DNA from: Candidatus Melainabacteria bacterium
GTDB lineage: Bacteria; Cyanobacteriota; Vampirovibrionia; Vampirovibrionales; JAJTHC01
Direction of reading: 5' to 3'
Assembly: GCA_026389055.1 (NCBI GenBank)
Contig: JAPLIO010000078.1
Span: forward strand, 3,043-20,644
DNA length: 17,602 bases
In this document: positions 1-7,186 of the stretch, one piece after another
How the letters are laid out: each line of letters opens with the position of its first letter
How positions within the stretch are numbered: the first letter of the stretch is position 1
The notes under the pieces: model-generated
What the model was told of the DNA's origin: nothing
Databases searched by the model: none
Seen by the model: only the letters and a program-made list of their open reading frames with translations
Position numbers and translations under genes: made by a program

Positions 1-2
1 CC

Positions 3-1205
3 TTTGTTTATAGAGATGATGCCCTCTTTGAAAAACTAAAAGGTGCAGGGGGTGGTAAAAACCAAAAAGAAAGTAGTGCGGCACTGTTGAAGAGAGTCCA
101 AAAAATACTGCTAGACCCTACCATCCAAGATAAAGCAGAGCGGTTAAAGGAGATAGCTCTTGAAGGCAACATGAACCCTTACCGTATTCAATATATTGAT
201 ACAGGGGGCGTAGAATCTATTTCAAAAGACTTGTTTATTAACGATTTAAATTTGGTGATGGGGTTCTGTACAGGCAACCCCCAACAATTACACGCTTATT
301 TTGATAAACAAATTACCTATAAAGAGCTTTCTTCTATCGAAAAAAACAGATTACTTAAAACGCATAATTTACAGACACTCATTCAAGCGAAGAACTTACC
401 AAGGTTATTAGACGTTTTTGTAGAAGAGCTTTACAGCCAACCCGTAACAGAGTTTCTTGCTAACAACCCAATCCAAAAAGCCGTACTTGAAGCGGATATC
501 GAAAACCTGCTTCAGGCTAAAAACCCACTAGAAGCCTTTTTTACCAAATTAAAAGAAGAAAGAATTGCGTTGTTTAAAGCGGAATTACCGAGCTTGTTTA
601 ATAGCCAAATTTTTGAAATTAAAGGCAATGTGCAAAGTTTTGATTTGGCATGGAGCTTGGTTCAATCAGAACTGTGCAGACGGCGTATTAGTTATAATTT
701 TCCGCATTACGATATTTTAAAGGCTAAATTATTACAGGTAACAACAGGCTATTCCTTACTTGAAAAAGGGGGGGGCGATTTTAATGCGTTGTTAGTGAAA
801 TCACTGTTTAAAATTTTTGATAAAGCCCATACGTTGGATAAAAAGGCCTTCGACGAGTTAAAGAATGAAAGTTTAACGCATATGTTTATTGCTCAACCTG
901 AACAAGCGGGTAAGATGATGGCGTTATTTTTACCTGAAGCAGCGGCGGAAACCATTGCAAATACAGTTAAAGGGGTTGAAAGAATAAAACAAGCCTTACC
1001 GTGGATGTTGGCAGCCGTGGGTACGTTGGCTACGGCAGGTTTTGGTATTATTAAGTATAACGCTTTTGAAGTAGATAAAAGAAAACATCTGCAAGCTGCA
1101 CGAGAAGAAAAGGCGTTTATTGCCAACATTGCCTTGGCTCAAAAACAGCATAAAAAACTATCGAAAACGACGCCTTCATTAAAACAAAAAGGCTTATTAG
1201 GGTAG
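3..1205 (+). CDS. Hypothetical protein with one C-terminal membrane segment (5' end outside the window)
   Basis: I do not recognise this protein. The frame is open from the first complete codon at position 3, with 400 residues visible, and contains no in-frame ATG before position 87. The TTG at 87 is therefore probably internal, since the preceding residues (FVYRDDALFEKLKGAGGG) read like normal protein and no good ribosome-binding site precedes the TTG. Counting from that TTG, the body is mainly charged amphipathic helix. A single hydrophobic stretch at about residues 305-325 (LPWMLAAVGTLATAGFGII) follows, and then a Lys/Arg-rich tail of about 50 residues. This suggests a soluble helical domain anchored by one C-terminal transmembrane helix. 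Its codons are visibly richer in A and T than those of the metal-efflux genes downstream. A hairpin follows the stop codon. No catalytic motif is visible. The coding call is fairly secure; the function is unknown. Confidence 0.8.
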   Translation, partial: FVYRDDALFEKLKGAGGGKNQKESSAALLKRVQKILLDPTIQDKAERLKEIALEGNMNPYRIQYIDTGGVESISKDLFINDLNLVMGFCTGNPQQLHAYFDKQITYKELSSIEKNRLLKTHNLQTLIQAKNLPRLLDVFVEELYSQPVTEFLANNPIQKAVLEADIENLLQAKNPLEAFFTKLKEERIALFKAELPSLFNSQIFEIKGNVQSFDLAWSLVQSELCRRRISYNFPHYDILKAKLLQVTTGYSLLEKGGGDFNALLVKSLFKIFDKAHTLDKKAFDELKNESLTHMFIAQPEQAGKMMALFLPEAAAETIANTVKGVERIKQALPWMLAAVGTLATAGFGIIKYNAFEVDKRKHLQAAREEKAFIANIALAQKQHKKLSKTTPSLKQKGLLG

Positions 1206-1209
1206 GGAG

Positions 1210-1234
1210 CCGTAAAACGATAGACGTTTTACGG
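1210..1234 (+). terminator. Possible terminator hairpin after the first gene
   Basis: A perfect 10-bp inverted repeat (CCGTAAAACG, then CGTTTTACGG) with a 5-base loop starts five bases after the stop codon. Its position is right for a terminator. The following bases (TTAAGTTGCTTT) are only moderately T-rich, so intrinsic termination is not certain. Confidence 0.45.
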
Positions 1235-1249
1235 TTAAGTTGCTTTGGG

Positions 1250-1287
1250 GTAGGGCTTCATGGGGTGAGGAGTTTTCTATCATCCCC
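1250..1287 (+). repeat. Fragment of the 290-bp structured repeat
   Basis: The 15-base string TAGGGCTTCATGGGG at 1251-1265 is identical to strings at 4293-4307 and 6776-6790 in the two full copies. As in those copies it leads into a G-run that can pair with a C-run: TGGGGTGA at 1261-1268 with TCATCCCCCA ending at 1289, allowing one bulged T. The rest of the element is missing or unrecognisable here. Like the copy at 4268, it sits a few tens of bases downstream of a stop codon. Confidence 0.6.
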
Positions 1288-1375
1288 CAATATGAAACTA
1301 TAAAAGCCACGCCTTCTAGCCGAAACAGTTGATAGTATCCCTTTAAGCTGTTGATGATAGGAACGCACCCTGATA

Positions 1376-4246
1376 ATGGTTGCCCCAAAAGCGTCTACAC
1401 CGTTAGCTCATTGGCTCTTCATTTCATCTGCCACCCTAACCGCAGATTTTGAACAGCCCAATAAACAGGCTTGGCAAAAAATAGCCCCCAGCTTAGCGTT
1501 GTTTGCAAAACCAGCTACGGGGCTATTACCAGCTTCGTTAGTTCAGCTAGCCATGATTGCCACAACCAATCAATACGAACAAGATGTAAACAGTTATAAA
1601 GTAGCCAGCGAAAAAAACTGCCAACTCATTGAACACTGTTACACCGCCTGCCAAGTGTTTTGCCCGAAAGACCATGATGCTTCCGAAAAAGCACTGGTGT
1701 TACTGCATTTGGTAGTAAAAGCCTTTTTACAATTGCAAGAATTACCCAATTTAGACCCCTATTGGGAAGCCTTAACGCCCCATTTATTACTAATGGAAGC
1801 TGAAATTGCTACCAATCATGCCTTACATCTCATCGCCAATAAAGCAGATTTAGAAGAAGACACAAAAAAATTACTGGGTACGGCAGGGGCGACGGAACTT
1901 TCGGCTATTTTTCACTACAATTTATCGCAACTGTTGCTTTCTAAAGTGCTTTACCATGTGTGGGGTAATGAGCTAGATTTATCGCACCAAAGCCTTCGGT
2001 TATTAAAGCAAGCCGCCTTAACCTATGAAGCCCCTATTGCCAATATTTATCTTTCCAGTTGGAGCCTTGCCTGTTTAGAAGTGGCTCAAACTTACGCCAA
2101 TCTAAAAAATACGAGAGATTTACGCCTACTGTACGAAGATATTTCTCTAGCGTGTGAATCACTCAAAACCAGTGTGCCTGAAGCTATTGAAGCCAAGGGT
2201 AAAACCGCCGAATTGCTACTGTGGTGTTATCGGCATCAACCCACCAGTGAAAAACCGAAGCAGTTGTTTCGGGAACTGTATGATGTTGCCAAACAACACC
2301 CCAACAATAAAACTATTATTATGCAGTATTTGAATGGGGCTATTTCACTTTCGCAAACTTACGGTAGCCAAAACGATTTTCCCGCAGCTTTCAAGTTGTG
2401 GCAACAAGCCAAAGCCTTTACCAAAGCAGTAAACCATCATACGCCTATTCAACAAGGGTTAATGAAGCTAGGGCTAAACGTTATTTGGACCCATAACGGC
2501 GATGATGCTTACGATGATGTGCTTAGCGTTTATGCGGAATTAGCGGGTGCCTTACACCTGCTACCCATCAACCAGCAACCCATTATTCTACAAGAATTTT
2601 GCTGGGCAACGGTTAATATCAGCTGGGTTTATGCCCACAAAGAATCTGTTACCGATATTTTGTTATTGCTAGAACAGTTGTGCCACTGGCAAGCCTTAAT
2701 GCCTACGTTGCCCTGCTTCGTAGAAGCCAAATCTGCCTTATACCGTAATGCCTTATGGGCTATTCGCAAAACTTATCGGCAACAAAACACGAGCTTAGAA
2801 ACGTTAGAAAAGTGGATGCTTCATCGCCTACACCCCAAAAATAAAACCGTTTCAGCTTACGAACGACTTCAATTAGGGTCTGGGCTATTGCAATTAGGGC
2901 ATTATGCGTTGGTGCTAGAAAATTGGGATAGCGTTAAACGGCTACAACATGAGCTTTACCAGTTGCATCAAGCATTTTCTGAAGAACTTGAATTGGCAAA
3001 AGCCTATGCGGAATACTGCACCTTGGTGTTGGAACAATCAAACCAAGCTAGTTTAGAGCCTATTTTGGCTATTAACTGGAAGCATTTAATGGCGTTACAA
3101 CACCACTGGGCGACTGATGAAACCTTGGCGACCTTTGCTTTATTAGGGTCTAAATATTGGGCAGAGGGGTTGCAACAATCTAAGCGGGCGGGGCAATTGG
3201 CTAGTTTGATAGCTACCGCTGAAGATATGGCTGGGGCATTCCCCGAAAACCAAAAAATACAACTAGCATTCGTACAAATACTCAACACAGCCATTCAACA
3301 CGATTGTTGGGTGGGGGAATGGCACCCAGCCCTACAGGCCCATAATACCCTTCGGCATATTACCAACAAGTATGCTGATGATGGAGCATTTAGGCAAGAA
3401 TGGGGGCAATCGCTTCAGCAGTTAATTATTGGCTGGCCTAGCCATCGCGATGTAGAAAAAACCTTACCGCTGGTTCAAGAATTGTTAGAACTGGCTAAGC
3501 TTAGTAGCGGTGAAACTTGGTGGCTACCTATTTTAGCTTCGGTTAGAGCCCATCATTGCCAAAGCTTTTATTTACAAGGCTTTCCTGAATATGGCTTGAA
3601 AGAACAACAGGCAGTCAACGGGCTATTAGCTAAAAACCCTTCAAATGGTTTGTTACAACAGGCAGTTTTAGCTTGCCTAAGTAGCCAATGTTTATGGTTA
3701 CAGCATAGCCAAGAATATCAACAAGCAACGGTTATTGCGAAGCAATTGCTAAGCCAAGGACTGGCTTGGAATATCTCAAAACATGGTTGGGAAGCCCCAT
3801 TACAGGCGTGTTTTGGTGTGTTAGATGCGTTATTAAAAAATAAGGCGTGGCACCAAGCTGATGGGTTATTTCGTAAGCTATTAACAACGTTTCAGCAAGT
3901 AGCCAAACAGCCCAATTCTTCACCTTGGGTGAAAAGCAAGCTGACCTTGTTTGCCACGGCGTGGGTAGAACAAGTGCCTGCCCATCAAGAAACCAGAGCA
4001 TGGCAACAGTGCTTCCTTTTTCAGCCCACCATACCACAATTACTTAAGCCATGGGCATTGCCTCAACGGGTAATGAACCCCGTAACCGCTTCGGGGGTTA
4101 CCATTGAAGGGGTGCAAACAACGTATTATGATTCCGAGCCCACTTGGTTGGCACAGGCGTGTTTTCAGGCATGCCTTCAGCAGAATATGGAAGAAGCAGA
4201 GCGGTTTTACCAGCAACACCAGCAAAGAATCAGTCAATCGGAATAA
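1376..4246 (+). CDS. Large hypothetical all-helical repeat protein (TPR-like solenoid)
   Basis: This 956-residue protein has no signal peptide and no clear membrane segment, so it is probably cytoplasmic. The sequence is almost entirely predicted helix, with Leu/Ala/Gln-rich stretches in repeated pairs of roughly 30-45 residues, as in tetratricopeptide-type solenoids. Examples are the stretches around ALLHLLPINQQ, HALHLIANKADLEED and FRKLLTTFQQVAKQ. Trp, His and Gln are unusually common. The start is well constrained: an in-frame TAG at 1358-1360 lies just upstream, and the ATG at 1376 is the first start codon after it. A modest AGGA at 1358-1361 precedes it. Such scaffolds usually bind proteins, but no partner can be named. 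The gene may share a transcript with the preceding gene (170 bp away), although a hairpin and a repeat fragment lie between them. The TPR assignment is an inference from pattern, not from exact consensus matches. Confidence 0.85.
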   Translation: MVAPKASTPLAHWLFISSATLTADFEQPNKQAWQKIAPSLALFAKPATGLLPASLVQLAMIATTNQYEQDVNSYKVASEKNCQLIEHCYTACQVFCPKDHDASEKALVLLHLVVKAFLQLQELPNLDPYWEALTPHLLLMEAEIATNHALHLIANKADLEEDTKKLLGTAGATELSAIFHYNLSQLLLSKVLYHVWGNELDLSHQSLRLLKQAALTYEAPIANIYLSSWSLACLEVAQTYANLKNTRDLRLLYEDISLACESLKTSVPEAIEAKGKTAELLLWCYRHQPTSEKPKQLFRELYDVAKQHPNNKTIIMQYLNGAISLSQTYGSQNDFPAAFKLWQQAKAFTKAVNHHTPIQQGLMKLGLNVIWTHNGDDAYDDVLSVYAELAGALHLLPINQQPIILQEFCWATVNISWVYAHKESVTDILLLLEQLCHWQALMPTLPCFVEAKSALYRNALWAIRKTYRQQNTSLETLEKWMLHRLHPKNKTVSAYERLQLGSGLLQLGHYALVLENWDSVKRLQHELYQLHQAFSEELELAKAYAEYCTLVLEQSNQASLEPILAINWKHLMALQHHWATDETLATFALLGSKYWAEGLQQSKRAGQLASLIATAEDMAGAFPENQKIQLAFVQILNTAIQHDCWVGEWHPALQAHNTLRHITNKYADDGAFRQEWGQSLQQLIIGWPSHRDVEKTLPLVQELLELAKLSSGETWWLPILASVRAHHCQSFYLQGFPEYGLKEQQAVNGLLAKNPSNGLLQQAVLACLSSQCLWLQHSQEYQQATVIAKQLLSQGLAWNISKHGWEAPLQACFGVLDALLKNKAWHQADGLFRKLLTTFQQVAKQPNSSPWVKSKLTLFATAWVEQVPAHQETRAWQQCFLFQPTIPQLLKPWALPQRVMNPVTASGVTIEGVQTTYYDSEPTWLAQACFQACLQQNMEEAERFYQQHQQRISQSE

Positions 4247-4267
4247 AAAAATACGCTTCCTAACAAT

Positions 4268-4558
4268 AATGCGGAAGGTTACCGCTTCGGGCTAGGGCTT
4301 CATGGGGGGTACCGTTTGGGCACCCCCCATACCCCCCGCAAAATTAAGGGGCTGCTCGCCGCCCCCTTAATAATCCCCAGGGGAACAAGGGCTGGCTGGT
4401 TTCCTTGCACTTTGAAAACAGGCTTGGGCGGAAGCTAGAGGCTCCCTAATTGCCCTGCTTCGCTACGCTCGCACCAGCCTGTTCTCAACTAGATATGGTT
4501 TGAAGCTAACAATTTTAACAAAAACTAGAGATAATGAGCGTTCAGTTTTTGTTTTTTT
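4268..4558 (+). repeat. Structured intergenic repeat, copy A
   Basis: This aligns over its whole length with 6749-7040, in the same orientation. Predicted stems, left to right: 4304-4313 with 4319-4328 (GGGGGGTACC, GGCACCCCCC; one mismatch, 5-base loop); 4343-4351 with 4363-4371 (ATTAAGGGG, CCCCTTAAT); a short TCCCC/GGGGA palindrome near 4373-4384; and a long branched stem. The last is made of 4417-4424 with 4476-4483 (AACAGGCT, AGCCTGTT), 4426-4429 with 4452-4455 (GGGC, GCCC) and 4430-4435 with 4441-4446. The single-stranded pieces AGAG, TAATT and TGCTTCGCTACGCTCGCACC are identical in copy B although the stems around them differ. No open frame is shared between copies. It could be a non-autonomous mobile element, a REP-like palindromic unit or an RNA element. 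Confidence 0.85.
4517..4558 (+). terminator. AT-rich terminator-like hairpin
   Basis: A perfect 10-bp inverted repeat, AACAAAAACT at 4517-4526 and AGTTTTTGTT at 4544-4553, has a 17-base loop and runs into a T-tract ending at 4558. The stem has only two G-C pairs, so it would be weak. The corresponding part of copy B does not form the same hairpin. Confidence 0.35.
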
Positions 4559-4680
4559 GCTAGGTGGTAAGAAGGGGAAATTTCCATCTACGCAAAAACG
4601 GGGAATTAAGGTAGAATGAAGGTACCTGCTTTGAAATAAATCCATCCCTGCCTTAAAGAAAGAGAAAGAAACCTTCCCCT

Positions 4681-5328
4681 ATGATGATGATGAGCCAAAC
4701 CCTCAAACGTATTTGTATTCACTGGACTGCGGGTGGCGTTAAAGCCAATGAGTTGGACCGTAGCCACTACCATTTTACCGTCGAACAAGATGGCGATATC
4801 ATGGCGGGCAATTTACCCCCAGAATCGAATATTCCACAAAATGGCGTTAGCCTAAGTGGTCAACCCGAAGGTAGCTATATGGCTCATTGTGGGGGTGGAA
4901 ACTCTTTCACCATTGGTATTTCTCTTTGCGGTATGACGGGCAAAAACCCTAATAATACTTGGCAAAACCCCCTTCTTCGTAGCCAATGTGAAACGGCTTG
5001 GCAGTTAATTGCCCAACTTTGTGCTATTTATGGTATTCCTGTAACGGCTGAAACGGTATATACCCATTATGAATTTGGCTTATGCAACCCCAGTACCCCC
5101 AGTGCTGGGAAGATTGATATTTCTGTTTTGCCCTTTATGCCTTCCTTATTGCCCAACCAAGTAGGAGGTTATATTCGAGGCAGAATCTCGGCGTATTTGG
5201 TTGAAATTAAAAAAGCAGGTGCTGTTAAGCCTAAAACAACGCCAGCGGTTAGCAAACCTACTGCCACTGCTCCGAAGGCTCCTGTGCCTGTTGCTAACAA
5301 ACCAGCTTCTGCTCCAGTGCCAAGATAA
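4681..5328 (+). CDS. N-acetylmuramoyl-L-alanine amidase (Amidase_2 type, endolysin-like)
   Basis: This family consists of zinc enzymes that cut the amide bond between MurNAc and L-alanine in peptidoglycan. Visible family marks are IHWTAGG with zinc ligand His14, the SHYHF strand near residue 31, AHCGGGNSFTIGISLCG at 68-84 (the AH and G-S pattern typical of AmpD and phage amidases), THYEFG with His129, and GKIDI with Asp146. The AmpD-like His/His/Asp zinc set therefore appears complete. The catalytic domain ends near residue 175. An Ala/Pro/Lys-rich tail (176-215) follows and looks like a linker or cell-wall-attracting tail with no folded domain. There is no signal peptide, as in phage endolysins or cytoplasmic recycling enzymes. 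The gene opens with four consecutive ATG codons (4681-4692), so the exact start is undecided. No holin or other phage gene is next to it. Confidence 0.88.
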   Translation: MMMMSQTLKRICIHWTAGGVKANELDRSHYHFTVEQDGDIMAGNLPPESNIPQNGVSLSGQPEGSYMAHCGGGNSFTIGISLCGMTGKNPNNTWQNPLLRSQCETAWQLIAQLCAIYGIPVTAETVYTHYEFGLCNPSTPSAGKIDISVLPFMPSLLPNQVGGYIRGRISAYLVEIKKAGAVKPKTTPAVSKPTATAPKAPVPVANKPASAPVPR

Positions 5329-5348
5329 TCTATATCTAAAAACACTGT

Positions 5349-6479
5349 CTAAACGAGGGCAAAGGGCAAGTTAACGGCAGGCTGTTCAACCGTTTCTTTG
5401 GCTTGATTATACCGATTCGCCAATTGACCGCAAGCCGCATCAATATCTGAACCTCGCTCTACCCGAACAGTTACTTTCTTAAAGTATTGTTCCTGCACAA
5501 TCCGCTGAAATAAGTCAATCACTTCCCGCCGAGACCGCTTATAATCTGGTAAATTAGGTAAATCCTTAGAAATGGGGTTATAGGGAATCAAATTCACATT
5601 TGCCTTCAGCCCATGCAACAGCCTTCCTAAACGATGGGCGTGTTGTGGGGTGTCATTCAAGCCATCAATCATAATGTATTCCATGGTTAGCCTTCTGCCT
5701 GTATGGTCTAAATACCGGTGCAATGCAGGAATGAGCTTTTCTAAAGGGTATTTTCTATTCAACGGCATAATTTTATCCCGCGTTTCATTATCGGGGGCAT
5801 GCAACGAAAGAGCTAACGTAATAGGGAATATTTCCGTGCCTAATCGGTCAATGGCATCCACCAAACCTGAGGTTGAAACCGTCATGCGACGCATCCCAAC
5901 TTCTGCACTGTTATTGAGGATACGAATAGCCTTGACAGTTTCATCATAATTGTGGAGCGGTTCGCCCTGCCCCATAAATACCACATTACGAATTTCCGCT
6001 CCACTATCATGCTGAACAAAAACGTATTGGTCGACAATTTCAGCACTAGTCATATGCCGAGTTAAGCCTAACTTGCCCGTGGCACAAAACGAACAATTCA
6101 TAGCACACCCAACTTGCGAACTTAAACAAATGGCATAAGAATTTCTATCTTCATAGTGCATTAAAACGGATTCTATCACTTCGCCATCAGGCAATTTGAA
6201 GAGGTACTTGCGGGTGCCATCTTTAGAAACTTGCCGAGAAACCAGTTCCAACACGCCCACTTGGTAGCGTTCAGCTAGTTCTGTTCTAAAACTTTTGGAA
6301 AGGTTGTTCATTTCAGCGAAATCTCGTTTGCAATGCACGTAAAGCCACTGGTGCAGTTGTTCTCCTCTAAATGCTGGGTGCCCCATTTCTTTAACCAGAG
6401 CTTTTAATTCATCCATGGTTTTACCAATGAGGGCGGGCTTATGGGGGGGAGGGGTCAATTCAGTTGTGGTCATTGTCAT
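5349..6479 (-). CDS. rlmN: Dual-specificity RNA methyltransferase RlmN (radical SAM)
   Basis: RlmN methylates C2 of adenine 2503 in 23S rRNA, and of A37 in some tRNAs, using two SAM molecules and a 4Fe-4S cluster. At 376 residues the length is normal. The radical-SAM cluster motif is CAMNCSFC (Cys125, Cys129, Cys132). The glycine-rich SAM motif GQGEPLHN lies at about 170-177. The strand LALSLHAP (222-229) and LIPYNP (297-302) are typical of the family. The methyl-carrying cysteine is conserved as Cys350 in RGSDIDAACGQL, so the enzyme should be active. The ATG at 6479 is preceded on its strand by TAGGAA six bases upstream, a good ribosome-binding site. The gene stands alone and converges on the amidase gene with only 20 bases between their stop codons, in which I see no clear terminator. 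Confidence 0.97.
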   Translation of the reverse strand: MTMTTTELTPPPHKPALIGKTMDELKALVKEMGHPAFRGEQLHQWLYVHCKRDFAEMNNLSKSFRTELAERYQVGVLELVSRQVSKDGTRKYLFKLPDGEVIESVLMHYEDRNSYAICLSSQVGCAMNCSFCATGKLGLTRHMTSAEIVDQYVFVQHDSGAEIRNVVFMGQGEPLHNYDETVKAIRILNNSAEVGMRRMTVSTSGLVDAIDRLGTEIFPITLALSLHAPDNETRDKIMPLNRKYPLEKLIPALHRYLDHTGRRLTMEYIMIDGLNDTPQHAHRLGRLLHGLKANVNLIPYNPISKDLPNLPDYKRSRREVIDLFQRIVQEQYFKKVTVRVERGSDIDAACGQLANRYNQAKETVEQPAVNLPFALV

Positions 6480-6525
6480 AAAAAATTCCTAAAGGGGTAA
6501 AAAGCAACGAATCAAAGTATCTACT

Positions 6526-6531
6526 ACTATA
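6526..6531 (-). promoter_or_regulatory. Possible -10 box for rlmN
   Basis: Read on the minus strand this is TATAGT, a 5/6 match to the sigma-70 -10 consensus, lying 46 bases upstream of the rlmN start codon. No convincing -35 element is seen at the usual distance. Confidence 0.3.
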
Positions 6532-6595
6532 GAGTAAAAACACTCGTAAATCATCTTTTCTGCTAGCTAGCCTTAACACCTGATGGATTTATATA

Positions 6596-6737
6596 TGAGG
6601 TTACGGAAAAAGCCCCATTGGGCGTGCTAATTTTGTTACTGTGCTACTCATTTCGGTTATTTACTAGGTGTAAACGCCCTTATTGCGTTGCTCGTGCCTC
6701 ATTATCCCATCCCACTGAGACTTTTTCCGTAACCTTA
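6596..6737. mobile_element. MITE-like element with 15-bp perfect terminal inverted repeats
   Basis: AGGTTACGGAAAAAG at 6598-6612 is the exact reverse complement of CTTTTTCCGTAACCT at 6721-6735. A G-T pair and a T-A pair extend the match outward to 6596 and 6737. The roughly 108-base interior has no coding potential. Short size, precise terminal inverted repeats and an empty centre are the hallmarks of a non-autonomous (MITE-type) element. I cannot identify an unambiguous target-site duplication or the parent insertion sequence. Confidence 0.7.
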
Positions 6738-6748
6738 TTTTTTTGTAG

Positions 6749-7040
6749 AATGCACACGGGTTAACCGCTTCGGGCTAGGGCTTCATGGGGGGTGGTGTTT
6801 AACCACCCCCCAAACCCCCCGTAAAATTAAGGGGCAGCTCACCGCCCCCTTAATAATCCCCAGGGGAACAACTGGTTAATTGGCTTGCGTGTACGTTGGC
6901 AATAGGCTTGACCGAAAACCAGAGGGTTTTCTAATTGGTCTGCTTCGCTACGCTCGCACCAGCCTATCTCCAACTGCATATGATTCTAAGCTAACAATTT
7001 CAGTAAAAGCTAGTAAAATTAGGAGTACAAGTTTTTTGTC
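6749..7040 (+). repeat. Structured intergenic repeat, copy B
   Basis: This is the partner of copy A. Stems: 6787-6796 with 6802-6811 (GGGGGGTGGT, ACCACCCCCC; perfect); 6826-6834 with 6846-6854 (ATTAAGGGG, CCCCTTAAT); and a branched stem made of 6902-6908 with 6961-6967 (ATAGGCT, AGCCTAT), 6910-6913 with 6937-6940 (GACC, GGTC) and 6914-6920 with 6925-6931 (GAAAACC, GGTTTTC). The last three differ in sequence from copy A but keep pairing. The block TGCTTCGCTACGCTCGCACC lies at 6941-6960, unpaired between helix arms. The element begins 11 bases after the MITE-like repeat at 6596-6737 and ends about 146 bases before mqnC, in the same orientation as mqnC. Confidence 0.85.
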
Positions 7041-7186
7041 TGGTACTAATTAAACGATTATTTCAGGCTGTTGCCTCGGGTCATAACGATAGCTGACGAA
7101 AGATTGATAATTCTTTAAGAAGGCTTCATCGGCTCCGTGTTAGAATAAATGTAGCTCAATCTAAAAAAATCCAAGGGTATTTCTTC

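Larger units (their letters stand above)
4247..4680. other. Intergenic region, mostly structured repeat copy A
   Basis: This 434-base stretch has no credible gene. It holds repeat copy A (4268-4558), an AT-rich terminator-like hairpin at its right edge, and a TAGAAT box at 4612-4617. That box may be a -10 element for the amidase gene, with a start codon 63 bases downstream, but it lacks a convincing -35. Confidence 0.7.
6480..7186. other. Intergenic region between divergent rlmN and mqnC: two repeats, no gene
   Basis: This 707-base stretch contains the rlmN leader (6480-6540), an inverted-repeat element (6596-6737), structured repeat copy B (6749-7040) and the mqnC leader (7041-7186). The mqnC leader has a TAGAAT box at 7141-7146, 40 bases before the start codon, with no clear -35. 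No open frame here looks coding. Confidence 0.7.

Noticed and set aside
87..89. TTG at 87 as the start of the first gene
   Set aside because: The frame is open to the window edge, the upstream residues look protein-like, and no ribosome-binding site supports the TTG. The gene is treated as truncated at its 5' end by the window.
4290..4500. GC-rich folded region as a tRNA, rRNA or known riboswitch
   Set aside because: No tRNA cloverleaf with T-loop and acceptor pairing is present, there is no rRNA core sequence, and no riboswitch consensus that I know matches. A repeated element with unknown function fits better.
4463..4788. Two minus-strand frames around 4463-4788
   Set aside because: They cover the structured repeat and the start of the amidase gene on the wrong strand and have no recognisable protein features.
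6749..7186. Copy B as a riboswitch controlling mqnC
   Set aside because: The same element occurs before the amidase gene and, in fragments, near unrelated genes, and it ends about 146 bases before mqnC. A dedicated metabolite sensor for one pathway is unlikely.
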